Shown here in pieces: positions 25,854 through 34,516 of a stretch of 64,000 bases of DNA. This stretch comes from CAVPEV01 sp963703555 (GTDB taxonomy: Bacteria; Actinomycetota; Actinomycetes; Actinomycetales; Cellulomonadaceae), in the NCBI GenBank assembly GCA_963703555.1, contig CAVPEV010000044.1, forward strand, positions 1 to 64,000, given 5' to 3'. The notes beneath the pieces were generated by a model. The model searched no databases. It was not told the origin of the DNA and saw only the letters and a list, made by a program, of their open reading frames with translations. Made by a program: the position numbers and the translations under genes. Within the stretch, counting starts at the first letter, position 1; every line of letters begins with the position of its first letter.

Positions 25854-26139
25854 GACGTTCGGACGGTTCGACAGCGCCGACTACCTCAAGACGGTCGATG
25901 ACGCAGCCGCCTACCTCGAAGCCGCGATCGACGAGGCCGGCGACGACCCCGCCTTCGTCGCCCAGGCGCTGGGCACCATCGCCCGGTCGGGCAACGTCAG
26001 CGAGCTCGCTCGTCGTGCCGGCATGAGCCGCGAGGGCCTGTACAAGGCGCTGTCCGCCGAAGGAAACCCGAGTTTCGCGACCATCGTGAAGATCACGCAC
26101 GCACTCGGACTCAAGCTCCACTTCGAGTCGGTCGCGTGA
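25837..26139 (+). CDS. Addiction-module antitoxin (HTH type)
   Basis: The 100-residue partner has the family's pattern: FDSADYLKTVDDAAAYLEAA near the N-terminus, DDPAFVAQALGTIARS, and a helix-turn-helix SELARRAGMSREGLYKALS at about 56-74. It should neutralise the upstream toxin and bind the palindrome at 25523-25540. The ATG at 25837 lies inside the toxin gene, giving coupled translation. Both genes look intact. Confidence 0.87.
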   Translation: MSKTTETFGRFDSADYLKTVDDAAAYLEAAIDEAGDDPAFVAQALGTIARSGNVSELARRAGMSREGLYKALSAEGNPSFATIVKITHALGLKLHFESVA

Positions 26140-26187
26140 GATCACCGGTCCGCCGCTCCGGGTCTCGCTGTCGAGACGAGCTGAGCC

Positions 26188-26520
26188 GTGACACTGCCCG
26201 AGACCGATCTGCTGCGCATCGCCCGCTGGTGCCGCGCCCGCGTCCCCGAGCACTTGTGGGACCAGCTGCGCGTCGAGTGCGAGATCGCCGACCGCCACGT
26301 GACGATCGTCGAGACCCGCCCTCCGTGGGACGGCCGCGGCGACTGGACACGCTTCCCCATCGCCCGCCTGCGCTACACCGCCGCCAGCGGCCTGTGGAGC
26401 CTGTACTGGCGCGACCGCAACCTCGCGTTCCACGCCTACCGCGACATGAAGCCCACTGCGCACGTCCAGCACCTTCTCGACTATATCGCCGACAGCGGTG
26501 ACCCGATCTTCTTCGGGTAG
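26188..26520 (+). CDS. DUF3024-domain protein
   Basis: A GTG at 26188 gives 110 residues with the family signature: TDLLRIARWCRARVPEHLWD, VTIVETRPPW, TRFPIARLRYTAASGLWSLY, WRDRNLAFHAY and a closing GDPIFFG. DUF3024 proteins are small, common in actinomycetes and of unknown function, and are often found next to mobile elements. It follows the toxin-antitoxin pair by 48 bases and might be co-transcribed with it. Full length. Confidence 0.8.
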   Translation: MTLPETDLLRIARWCRARVPEHLWDQLRVECEIADRHVTIVETRPPWDGRGDWTRFPIARLRYTAASGLWSLYWRDRNLAFHAYRDMKPTAHVQHLLDYIADSGDPIFFG

Positions 26521-26539
26521 CCCGTTCGGGATCCCTGCC

Positions 26540-26695
26540 TCACGCCTCGCTTCCGCGCTCTTCGCGGACCTCGTCGACCAGGGCCAGCACGCGGTCGTCG
26601 TCCAGTGGCGCCGAAGTCCTTCGCGGCACCGGCGAAGGCCCGCTGGGCGGCCTCCAACCCTGCCAGCGCCGCGTTGGTCACGACGAGGTCCCTGT
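26540..26695 (-). pseudogene. Possible antitoxin-like remnant, frameshifted
   Basis: Two minus-strand frames join to a plausible C-terminus: TNAALAGLEAAQRAFAGAAK, then DDDRVLALVDEVREER and a stop at 26540-26542. One extra base near 26622 separates them. The pattern resembles the tails of some AbrB/MazE-type antitoxins, but the N-terminal DNA-binding part is missing. This is a weak call from composition and style. Confidence 0.3.
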
Positions 26696-27254
26696 GGGCG
26701 TTCTCACCCGCTTCCGCTCGAACACCACGTCGTCCATCACCGTCCCTGGCTTGCCGGCGCGAAGCCCTGGCGTACGCCCGAAGGCTCCTCCCCCGACTCA
26801 ACCAGCGTCCTCCGCCGCCTGGCGGACTGGCTGCCAAGGTTCCTCGCCGCGATCGCTTCGGCTCTCGACAGCCAGGACGACGGCGCCGTGGCCGTCGGGG
26901 TTGCGGCGGAGCTCGTCGACATTCGCGCCAACATCGAGACCGAGCCTCGCCGCCCTGACGTTCTGCTTCACAGGACAGCGTCGGCGGCGCCTGAGGCGAC
27001 GGCTACCGCCGCGGGACTCTGGCTCGACACCACGGCGATCCCAGGCGGCGCGCCACTGTAGGTACGGGACGTGCTCGTCGGCCTCACCCTGTACGCCGGC
27101 TACCGGCTCGAGCGACACGCCTGCCGACGGGCGTGAACGGCTGGATCGCACCCCAGCAGAAGGGCCGACTGCAACACGCGGCCGGCCGTGTACTCACAGC
27201 GACGAGCTGACCTGCGCATGCCCAGGGCCGGCGGGGTGTGTCGGTGACCTCCAC
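26696..27254. other. Stretch without a supported gene
   Basis: About 560 bases upstream of the toxin-like gene carry only short frames of unusual composition, none resembling a known protein. It looks like decayed accessory DNA. Confidence 0.5.
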
Positions 27255-27260
27255 TAGACT
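27255..27260 (+). promoter_or_regulatory. Candidate -10 box for the toxin-like gene
   Basis: TAGACT fits TANNNT and would start a transcript at about 27267, leaving a leader of about 30 bases that contains the ribosome binding site GAAGGA at 27283-27288. No -35 match is visible. Confidence 0.35.
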
Positions 27261-27295
27261 TGTGCTCCGCCCCCTCACGATTGAAGGACGCAGGC

Positions 27296-29146
27296 TTGAG
27301 CCACAAGTCGACCACGGGGCCAAGGGCCGCGCCCGAGGAAGTTGCGCCGCTGGCTACCGGGCGAACGCGCCGTCGCCAACGCTTCGTCGGCATCGCCTCC
27401 GGTGTCGTCATCCTCGGACTCGTCGTGGGACTCGCACGCACGTTGGTTCCCGATCCCCTCGCGCCCGTCCGACAGCAGGCCGACACTGCTGCCACCGCCC
27501 TCGAGGGACACGACCTCACCGGACTTGAGTCCGCACTCGCCGCGAACCGCGGCGGCGCGGACTTCGCGTGGCTCTTTGCGTCCCAGGTGACGCCCCGCGA
27601 ACTTGGTGACGCGCTGGGCTCTGCCGCCGGCCCGTCGAAGGATGACCCTCTCCAGAACAGTCTTGATGCCGACACCTACGACCTCACGCTGACCGACCTC
27701 GCAGGAACGCTCGCACTCGCGACGCGCGGCACCGGTGAACGCGCCCTCGACGAGTCGTGGGCGATGCAACTCCTTGACGCCATGAACCCGAGATCGGCGT
27801 CGCGCGGGGACGGCGAGCGCGCGAAGCAGGACATCGCCAACGCTCAGAACCTCCTCCTGCTTCTCTCCCGCGGATACTGGTCCGACGACTTCCTCAAGTC
27901 GGCAACGACGAAGTTCTGGGACTGGGACCACGCCTCAGGCAACGCCGCCTGGATGTCCATTGCGGCAACCGATGCGAAGTACGCTCCGGCTCCGAACGGC
28001 GCCTACCTCACGGACGGCCTCCTGGCACTGAGTGCCGCGCTCACGGCCAACCCTGATGCGAGTAACTGGGCATTCACGGACTTCAAGTCCGGCACGAAGA
28101 ACATCAACTTCGATGGCGAAGACCACGCGCTCGGGAGCTTCACGTACTACCTGTTCTTTGAGCATCAATTCCCCGGTGGCACGGCGACCGAGGACGAGTC
28201 GGTCGGCATGACCGCGGCAGTCACAGCACTCCAAGCTGCGATCCCGGCCACCAACACCGTCAACACCGTCAGCACCTCCGAGGGTGACGCCGCCACGGTC
28301 CCGACACGGGGGCCGGCCGCCGATGCCGCGACGCTTCAGGCGCTCGCCAAGAGCTTGACCGAACCGCATGACGGTTCCTTCTGGTCCAATGCGTGGCGGG
28401 CCATCGAGCGTGTCGCCACGACCGTCTGGCAGTGGATCAAGAGGTGGGGTCACACGGTCCTGACCGTGCTGTCCCTCGTCCCGATCGTGCCCATCGCGAT
28501 CGCGGCAGGGAGTGTCAACGCCGCCTGGTACACCATCGACGGCGACTACGCGTCGGCCGGTCTTGCGCTCGTCGCCGTCATTCCCGCGCTCGCACTCGCC
28601 AAGAGCGCGAGTCTCGCCAAGGGCGGGGCTGCCGTTGATGACGTTGCCATGGCAGCGATGGACGCGCGTGCAGTCGCGGTTCCAGCCGCTGCCGAGGACA
28701 TCGCAAAGAGCAGGTCGCTGGTGCAGACCGTCAAGTCGTCCCGCTACTACCAGCTCGAGGCGGATGCAGAGACCAGTTTGGCCAAGAACCTCAAGGGCGC
28801 TCAAACCCAGATGGCCGTCGACCCGCCCGCGAACTGCCATTCCAGCTGCACCAAGCGGATATATGACGTCTTCGATCACGAAACTGGCACCGCGATTGAG
28901 GTCAAGGTAGGACTGCGCAACCCCAACTACACACTCGGGGAGATCGAGCGCGACGTCGCATTGCTCAACAACGCCAATTCTCCGGTAAAGGCGCTCCGCT
29001 ATGACTTCTATCCCGACCCGGAGGGTGTCGTCGGCCCCAGCGATGCCGTGCTCGCGAAGCTCAACGAGTACGGAATCCCGTACGTCCGACATGTGCCCTC
29101 GAACTGGGCGAAGGCCGGACGTTGGGCCCAGGACCTCGTCCACTGA
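27296..29146 (+). CDS. Membrane-anchored protein with polymorphic-toxin-like C-terminus
   Basis: I chose the TTG at 27296 because GAAGGA lies seven bases upstream; the product has 616 residues. After a basic stretch there is one membrane segment at about 30-50 (FVGIASGVVILGLVVGLA), then a long exported-type region. Near residues 400-450 a hydrophobic patch with NAAWYTIDGDYASAGLALV resembles the pretoxin segment that precedes toxin domains in polymorphic toxins. The last about 110 residues hold IYDVFDHETGTAIEVKVG, a possible D...ExK nuclease centre, then YGIPYVRHVP. This suggests a contact-dependent or secreted nuclease toxin. No intact immunity gene follows. The toxin call is inference; the family was not recognised outright. 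Confidence 0.65.
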   Translation: MSHKSTTGPRAAPEEVAPLATGRTRRRQRFVGIASGVVILGLVVGLARTLVPDPLAPVRQQADTAATALEGHDLTGLESALAANRGGADFAWLFASQVTPRELGDALGSAAGPSKDDPLQNSLDADTYDLTLTDLAGTLALATRGTGERALDESWAMQLLDAMNPRSASRGDGERAKQDIANAQNLLLLLSRGYWSDDFLKSATTKFWDWDHASGNAAWMSIAATDAKYAPAPNGAYLTDGLLALSAALTANPDASNWAFTDFKSGTKNINFDGEDHALGSFTYYLFFEHQFPGGTATEDESVGMTAAVTALQAAIPATNTVNTVSTSEGDAATVPTRGPAADAATLQALAKSLTEPHDGSFWSNAWRAIERVATTVWQWIKRWGHTVLTVLSLVPIVPIAIAAGSVNAAWYTIDGDYASAGLALVAVIPALALAKSASLAKGGAAVDDVAMAAMDARAVAVPAAAEDIAKSRSLVQTVKSSRYYQLEADAETSLAKNLKGAQTQMAVDPPANCHSSCTKRIYDVFDHETGTAIEVKVGLRNPNYTLGEIERDVALLNNANSPVKALRYDFYPDPEGVVGPSDAVLAKLNEYGIPYVRHVPSNWAKAGRWAQDLVH

Positions 29147-29181
29147 CCACAGGCTGGACCGGCTCCGGGACGTGCAAGTGC

Positions 29182-29507
29182 CTACCGTCCTCTGCGGCTG
29201 CCCGTACGCCATCCCGTCCGCGCGACCCAGTCGGCGATGCGCTGGCGGGCGTTGGCGAAGCGCTCATGCCAGAGCAGGGGTGCGTCGTGCCCTGCGGTGA
29301 CGGAGAAAGAGCCGTCCCGGACGAGGTCCAGGGCCGAGAGTTCCGCGACGCGCTGCCGCACCTGACGGCCCCTTCGGGCACCATCTGACCAACGACGACC
29401 AGCGCCATCCCAACCCGACGGCGCAGTGCCGGCCCGTCGCTTCCCTCCAGGTTGCGGATGCGTTGCTCCAGGGAGCGCACGTTCGGCAGTGCGCCGGTGT
29501 AGCTCAC
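29182..29507 (-). pseudogene. AbiEii-like nucleotidyltransferase toxin, internally deleted
   Basis: From GTG 29507 (overlapping the stop of the next gene as GTGA) the frame gives VRSLEQRIRN and RRRVGMALVVVGQMVPEGAV, which matches the N-terminal region of AbiEii/AbiGii-type nucleotidyltransferases. Near 29350 the sequence switches frame to RQRVAELSALDLVRDGSFSV and FANARQRIADWVAR, typical of a C-terminus. The middle, with the catalytic aspartates, is missing. It is a dead toxin half of an AbiE system. Confidence 0.55.
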
Positions 29508-29794
29508 GACCGACGTCCTTGGCGCACTCGCTGCCTCTCCGCCGTGGTCAGCAGACCTTCGCCGCGGGCCTGCTTGGCCGCGTCCAGCAGACGCTCGGTC
29601 ACGATGCGGCCGCGACACTCGAGGATCGCATCGACTACCGGCTGCGCCTCCACGCCCTCGTAGCGAGTGGTCCGCACGTCGCCCTTCACCTGGGTCAGTT
29701 CGCCGAACGCCGGAAGCCTCGGCCGGGCCCGCCGGGGAACCGCCACCTTGACCCGCCGGAGGTTCACGTCGGCCAGTCCGAACAACGCCAGCAC
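29504..29794 (-). pseudogene. AbiEi-like antitoxin, N-terminally truncated
   Basis: The remaining 96 residues resemble the C-terminal part of AbiEi-type antitoxins: LALFGLADVNLRRVKVAVPR, VVDAILECRGRIVTERLLDA and a closing GLLTTAERQRV. The winged-helix N-terminus is absent, and another gene begins right at the break (about 29800) on the other strand. Order and overlap with the AbiEii-like remnant are those of abiE operons. Confidence 0.5.
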
Positions 29795-29805
29795 GGTGCC
29801 CGCAC

Positions 29806-30618
29806 CTGACCATCACCCCGCCACGCGTCGAGGCGACCCTCAAGACGTACGACAAGCTCGCCGAGCTCGTCCCGGCCTCTCGGCCCTACCAGCCACCGGT
29901 CGTCCGCACCGGCAGGCTACGACCACCCGGCGCTCCCGACACTTCCTGGACGCTGGTCGGCGACCTGATGGCCCAGCTACACACGATCCACCGCGGGCTG
30001 GACGTGGTGCGCCCCACCAACGACGTCGACATCGTGCTGCACGTCGAGACAACCCGCGGTCTGGCCCGTGACGCCGCCGGAGCGCTCGAGACTCTCGGCT
30101 ACGAGACTCTCACCTCCATCGACCCGCGCGAACGCACGGCGCACCGGTTCGTGCGCGGAACAGCCAAAGTCGACCTGGTCACCAGCGACCCGGACATCGT
30201 CGACGTCCTGGTCGCCGACCACGTCGCACCGCACGTCGTCGAGCAGCTGCGGGGACGGGACCTTGTCGCGATCGAGGGCGGCACCCAGGCATTGCGCCGC
30301 ACCATCAACGCCGAGCTGTCGATTCTCGACGAGCGCACGACGACCGTCAGCGTCCCCAACGTGTTCGGCGCGATCGTGCTCAAGGCCGCCGCGTTCCGAA
30401 CCGACTCCCGCGACCCCGAGCGGCACCTGCAGGATGCCGCGGTCCTGCTGTGCTGCCTGGCCGACCCGTTCGCCGCACGCGAGCAGTACACCGGCTCCAC
30501 CCGGCAGCGCATCGCCACCCTCTCGCGCCACCTGCCCGACGACACCCGGTACTGGAACGCGATCCCCGCAGCCGCACAGCGCGAAGGCCAGGCCGCACTG
30601 CGAGTCCTGGCCGGCTGA
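29806..30618 (+). CDS. Nucleotidyltransferase-like protein, start probably lost
   Basis: The open frame reads as protein from about 29806 (TPPRVEATLKTYDKLAELVP) through SWTLVGDLMAQLHTIHRGLD, NDVDIVLHVETTRGLARDAA and AKVDLVTSDP to a stop at 30616-30618. The DVD pattern after a VGDLM strand suits the minimal nucleotidyltransferase fold seen in many toxin systems. No ATG, GTG or TTG lies in frame before ATG 29968, which would cut the first strand of the fold; the expected start position has CTG. The gene meets the truncated AbiEi-like gene here, so its 5' end was probably lost in a rearrangement. CTG initiation is possible but unproven. Confidence 0.55.
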   Translation: MTITPPRVEATLKTYDKLAELVPASRPYQPPVVRTGRLRPPGAPDTSWTLVGDLMAQLHTIHRGLDVVRPTNDVDIVLHVETTRGLARDAAGALETLGYETLTSIDPRERTAHRFVRGTAKVDLVTSDPDIVDVLVADHVAPHVVEQLRGRDLVAIEGGTQALRRTINAELSILDERTTTVSVPNVFGAIVLKAAAFRTDSRDPERHLQDAAVLLCCLADPFAAREQYTGSTRQRIATLSRHLPDDTRYWNAIPAAAQREGQAALRVLAG

Positions 30619-30812
30619 CCGCACGACGGCCGGCGCCCAACCACTCGTAGCGCTTCGAGCGCGGACTCCTGTCGCCCTCGAGCCAGGCCCACGCGAGAGC
30701 CTCAGAATGACTCTGTTGATCATCGTCGTCCGCACCCGTTCGCCCACGTCGGAGCCCGTCCGCAGCGGAGAAGGGTCCCGAGCAGGGTCCCGAAGTCAGG
30801 AAAGACAGCTCA

Positions 30813-30844
30813 GGGGCTTGCTAGGTTCACTCCCAGCAAGCCCC
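30813..30844 (-). terminator. Hairpin terminator after tRNA-Pro
   Basis: A perfect 10-bp stem (GGGGCTTGCT pairing with AGCAAGCCCC) with a 12-base loop lies 20 bases beyond the 3' end of the tRNA gene. There is no long T run, but position and strength fit a terminator. Confidence 0.7.
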
Positions 30845-30863
30845 CGATCAGGACTTTCATCGG

Positions 30864-30937
<74 letters not shown>

Positions 30938-30959
30938 TCGGCCCCTCGGGGCCTGGGTG

Positions 30960-30965
30960 AGTCTA
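30960..30965 (-). promoter_or_regulatory. Candidate -10 box of tRNA-Pro
   Basis: TAGACT on the minus strand lies 22 bases upstream of the mature tRNA. A 14-bp palindrome, GGCCCCGAGGGGCC (30940-30953), sits in the presumed 5' leader. The -35 is not clear. Confidence 0.4.
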
Positions 30966-31075
30966 GCGCACGAGCCTGCTCCGCCCAGGACCGCCGCTCA
31001 CGGCCCCCCGCCCACCACCGCCCTGCTCACGGCCCCCATGACGGTGCCCATCGGCACGGGCGCCAGCCCGTGCGG

Positions 31076-32554
31076 CTACCGCCGCCGCTTCTCCCGCACC
31101 CGGACGGCCACCTGGATCGGCGTGCCCTCGAACCCGAACGTCTCGCGCAGCCGGCGCTCGATGAACCGCCGGTACGGCGCCTCGAGGAAGCCGGTCGCGA
31201 ACACGACGAACCGGGGCGGCCGGGTGGCAGCCTGCGTGGCGAACAGGATGCGCGGCTGCTTGCCGCCGCGCAGCGGGTGCGGGTGCGCGGCGACCAGCGC
31301 CCCGAGGAAGGCGTTCAGGCGGCCGGTCGACACCCGGGAGTCCCACGCGGCCAGCGCCTGGTCCAACGCGGGCACCAGACGGTCCGCATGCCAGCCCGTG
31401 CGCGCCGAGATGTTCACCCGGGGTGCCCACTGCACCTGGCCGAGGTCCTGCTCGATCTCCCGCTCGAGGTAGTGGCGGCGTTCGTCGTCGAGCAGGTCCC
31501 ACTTGTTGAACGCCAGGACGAGGGCGCGCCCGGCGTCGACGACCTGCTGCACGACCCGGACGTCCTGCTCGCTCAGCGGCTCCGAGACGTCCAGCAGGAC
31601 GACGGCGACCTCGGCCTTCTCGATCGCCGCCTGGGTGCGCAGCGAGGCGTAGAAGTCCGCGCCGTGGGTCTGGTGCACCCGCCGGCGGATGCCGGCCGTG
31701 TCGACGAACCGCCACTGCCGACCGTCCAGCTCGACGAGCTCGTCGACCGGGTCCCGGGTGGTGCCCGCCACGTCGTCGACGAGCACCCGCTCGGCCCCGA
31801 CCAGCTGGTTGAGCAGGGAGGACTTCCCCACGTTCGGCCGCCCGACCAGGGCGACCCGGCGCGGACCGGCGGCCGTGTCCACCCCGTGCGCCGCCTGCCC
31901 GGGCAGCACCGCGACCAGGGCGTCCAGCAGGTCCCCGGTCCCGCGGCCGTGCAGCGCGGACACGGTGTGCGGCTCCCCCAGCCCGAGGCTCCACAGCATG
32001 GCCGCGTCGGCCTCCTGGGACGGCCCGTCCACCTTGTTCGCGCACAGCACGACCGGCTTGCCGGACCGCCGCAGCAGCCGGACCACACGCTCGTCGGTGG
32101 CGGTCGGCCCGACGGTGGCGTCGACGACGAGGAGCACGACGTCAGCCAGGTCCACGGCGACCTCGGCCTGTTCGGCCACCCGGGCCTCCAGGCCGGCGAC
32201 GTCGACCTCCCATCCCCCGGTGTCCATCAGCACGAACCGGTGACCGGACCAGTCGGCAGGGTAGGTCACCCGGTCCCGGGTCACGCCCGGTCGGTCCTCG
32301 ACGACGGCCTCGCGCCGGCCGAGGATCCGGTTGACCAGGGTGGACTTGCCGACGTTCGGGCGGCCGATGACCGCGACGACCGGGGCGAGGCCACCGGCGA
32401 GCTCGGCCGCGTCCGAACCGGCCTCGGCCTCGAGCAGGGCGAGGTCGTCCTCGGCGAGGTCGTACTCGGCGAGCCCGGCGCGCAGCGCCTGCGCCCGGGC
32501 GGCCTCGTCGGGCTCGTCGGGCAGGGCGGCAGGAAATGTCGGGCCGGAGGTCAT
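31076..32554 (-). CDS. der: Ribosome-assembly GTPase Der (EngA)
   Basis: Der is a cytoplasmic double GTPase needed for maturation of the 50S ribosomal subunit. The 492-residue protein has two G domains: the first with GRPNVGKSTLVNRI, DTGGWE and NKVD, the second with GRPNVGKSSLLNQL, DTAGIRRR and NKWD. A C-terminal KH-like domain ends in basic REKRRR. An acidic 55-residue N-terminal extension is usual in actinomycetes. GGAGG lies eight bases before ATG 32554. It follows cmk on the same strand, the conserved cmk-der order. Confidence 0.96.
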   Translation of the reverse strand: MTSGPTFPAALPDEPDEAARAQALRAGLAEYDLAEDDLALLEAEAGSDAAELAGGLAPVVAVIGRPNVGKSTLVNRILGRREAVVEDRPGVTRDRVTYPADWSGHRFVLMDTGGWEVDVAGLEARVAEQAEVAVDLADVVLLVVDATVGPTATDERVVRLLRRSGKPVVLCANKVDGPSQEADAAMLWSLGLGEPHTVSALHGRGTGDLLDALVAVLPGQAAHGVDTAAGPRRVALVGRPNVGKSSLLNQLVGAERVLVDDVAGTTRDPVDELVELDGRQWRFVDTAGIRRRVHQTHGADFYASLRTQAAIEKAEVAVVLLDVSEPLSEQDVRVVQQVVDAGRALVLAFNKWDLLDDERRHYLEREIEQDLGQVQWAPRVNISARTGWHADRLVPALDQALAAWDSRVSTGRLNAFLGALVAAHPHPLRGGKQPRILFATQAATRPPRFVVFATGFLEAPYRRFIERRLRETFGFEGTPIQVAVRVREKRRR

Positions 32555-32657
32555 GGGTCCATCCTCCCCTGCCCGCGGGCGTACGGACGAACCGACCGCC
32601 GGGAGCCGGCCCGTCGGACGTCCGATCCCCCCGGTCCGCCGCCGCGCGCCCCCTGCG

Positions 32658-33413
32658 TCACGCTCCGGACAGCCCGCCGATCGCCAAGGTGACGTCGACG
32701 ACGTCCAGCACCGCCTGGACCGTCTGGTCCAGGTCCAGCAGCGAGGAGTCGATGGTCACCACGCCGTCGGCGGCCGTCGTGAACGACACCACCGTGGAGT
32801 CCTCGGCGTCCCGTCGGAGCACCTGGTCCTGCGTCGCCCGCACGGCGGCGTCGTCCGCCACACCGTGCACCTCCAGGGCGCGACGGCGCAGGCGGGTGGC
32901 CGCGTCCGCGGTGAGCAGGATGCGCACGTGCGCATCCGGGGCGATGACCGTCGTGATGTCACGTCCTTCGGCCACCACCCCGCGGCCACCGGCCCAGCCG
33001 GCCGGGGTCCGTTCGGCCTCGATGATCGCACGCTGCCGGCGGCCCAGCTCGCCCCGCACCTCCAGGTTGGTGGCCAACGCGCTCACCGCGGCGGAGATCC
33101 GGGTCTGCCGGATCGCGGCGCCGACGTCCGCACCTGCCACGTGCACCGTGGGGTGCGCCGGGTCCAGCCCCAGCTCCAGCGGCAGCCCGCGCACCAGGGC
33201 GGCGACCGCGGGCCGGTCCTCCGGCGGGGTCCCCCGCTCCAGCACCCACCACGTCGCGGCCCGGTACATCGCCCCCGTGTCCAGGTACGCCAGGGCCAGC
33301 CGCTCGGCCACTCGCCGGGAGACCGACGACTTCCCCGAGCCGGACGGCCCGTCGATCGCGATCACCAGTGCCGACCGGTCCGTGGCGGCCGCCGACCGGT
33401 CCGTGGCGGTCAC
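32658..33413 (-). CDS. cmk: Cytidylate kinase
   Basis: The enzyme phosphorylates CMP and dCMP. GTG 33413 overlaps the tyrA stop as GTGA and gives 251 residues. Conserved parts are the P-loop IDGPSGSGKSSVSRRVA, LDTGAMYRA, RISAAVSALA, GRDITTVIAPDA and RRRALEVHG. A small in-frame repeat encoding TDRSA twice lies at the extreme N-terminus, made by a duplicated 18-20 base unit near 33370-33410. It is co-transcribed with tyrA upstream and der downstream. Confidence 0.95.
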   Translation of the reverse strand: MTATDRSAAATDRSALVIAIDGPSGSGKSSVSRRVAERLALAYLDTGAMYRAATWWVLERGTPPEDRPAVAALVRGLPLELGLDPAHPTVHVAGADVGAAIRQTRISAAVSALATNLEVRGELGRRQRAIIEAERTPAGWAGGRGVVAEGRDITTVIAPDAHVRILLTADAATRLRRRALEVHGVADDAAVRATQDQVLRRDAEDSTVVSFTTAADGVVTIDSSLLDLDQTVQAVLDVVDVTLAIGGLSGA

Positions 33414-34516
33414 GGCACCACCCTCCACCCTGCCTTGGCCAGCTCGCGCTCCAGATGTGTGGCCCGGTCCGGCAGGACGGCCAGGGCGGCCATGCCGACC
33501 GGGCGACCGGCCGCGTGCTCGAGCTGCAGGTCCTCCAGGTTGACGCCCGCCGTGCCCACGTCCGCCAGCAGCCGGGCCAGGGAGCCGGGGGTGTCCGGCA
33601 CCAGCACGGTGACCGCCGCATAGGTGCGCGGGGCGCCACCGTGCTTGCCGGGGATGCGCGCCGCCCCCGCGTTGCCCGCGGCGATGGTGCGGGCCAGGAC
33701 GGACAGCGCGCCGGGCTCCAGCGCGCCGGGCTCCGCCGCGCCGACCAGCGCGGCGATCACCCGGTCCAGGTCGTCGCGCAGCCCGGCGAGCGCTGCCCGC
33801 ACGGCGTCGGCGTTGGCTGCGAGGATCGACGTCCACAGGGCCGGGTCGGCGGCGGCGAGCCGCGTGACGTCCCGCAGGCCCTGACCGGCCAGGTCGAGAG
33901 CGTGCGCCGGGGCGTCGACGAGCCGGGCGGCCACCAGGCTGGCGACCACCTGCGGGACGTGCGAGACCAGGGCGACGGACGTGTCGTGCGCCTCGGCTCC
34001 CATCGTCACCGGCACCCCGCCGAGGTCCACGGCCAGCGCCCGGACCGCGAGCACCGCCGCCGGCGCGGTGCTGCCCGAGTCCACGAGCACCCACGGGCGC
34101 CCGACGAACAGGTCCGGCACGGCGCCGGCCGGACCGGACCGCTCCCGGCCCGCCATGGGGTGCGAGCCCAGGTAACGGTGCAGGTCCGCACCGTTGGCGC
34201 GCAAGTCAGCCAGGATGTGCCCCTTCACGCCGGCGACGTCCGTGACGATCGCGTCGGGGTGGTTCGACAGCTCGGCCCGCACGACCTGCGCCGTGACGTC
34301 CGGCGGGGCGGCGACCACGACGAGCACGGGCTCCGGGTCCTCCGGGGCGGCGACCCGACCGGCGCCGACGTCGCGGGCCAGGGCCACCGCCGTGGGCGAG
34401 GGGTCGGACAGCTGGACGGGCACGCCACGGGTGGTCAGGCCGAGGCCGATCGACGCACCGAGCAGCCCGGTCCCGACCACGCGGACCGGCCCGACGGTGG
34501 CGGTCCGACCGCTCAC
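33410..34516 (-). CDS. tyrA: Prephenate dehydrogenase
   Basis: This tyrosine-pathway enzyme oxidatively decarboxylates prephenate with NAD. The 368-residue protein starts with the Rossmann motif VRVVGTGLLGASIGLGL, has the active-site block SHPMAGRERSGP and a helical dimer domain with VSHVPQVVAS. A C-terminal ACT domain (VTVLVPDTPGSLARLLADVG) probably binds an amino acid for feedback control. GTG 34516 overlaps the upstream stop by four bases. Confidence 0.94.
   Translation of the reverse strand: MSGRTATVGPVRVVGTGLLGASIGLGLTTRGVPVQLSDPSPTAVALARDVGAGRVAAPEDPEPVLVVVAAPPDVTAQVVRAELSNHPDAIVTDVAGVKGHILADLRANGADLHRYLGSHPMAGRERSGPAGAVPDLFVGRPWVLVDSGSTAPAAVLAVRALAVDLGGVPVTMGAEAHDTSVALVSHVPQVVASLVAARLVDAPAHALDLAGQGLRDVTRLAAADPALWTSILAANADAVRAALAGLRDDLDRVIAALVGAAEPGALEPGALSVLARTIAAGNAGAARIPGKHGGAPRTYAAVTVLVPDTPGSLARLLADVGTAGVNLEDLQLEHAAGRPVGMAALAVLPDRATHLERELAKAGWRVVP

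Noticed and set aside
26498..27257. Overlapping plus-strand frames of 187 residues
   Set aside because: Arginine/proline/serine-biased composition, no motif, no ribosome binding site; treated as non-coding.
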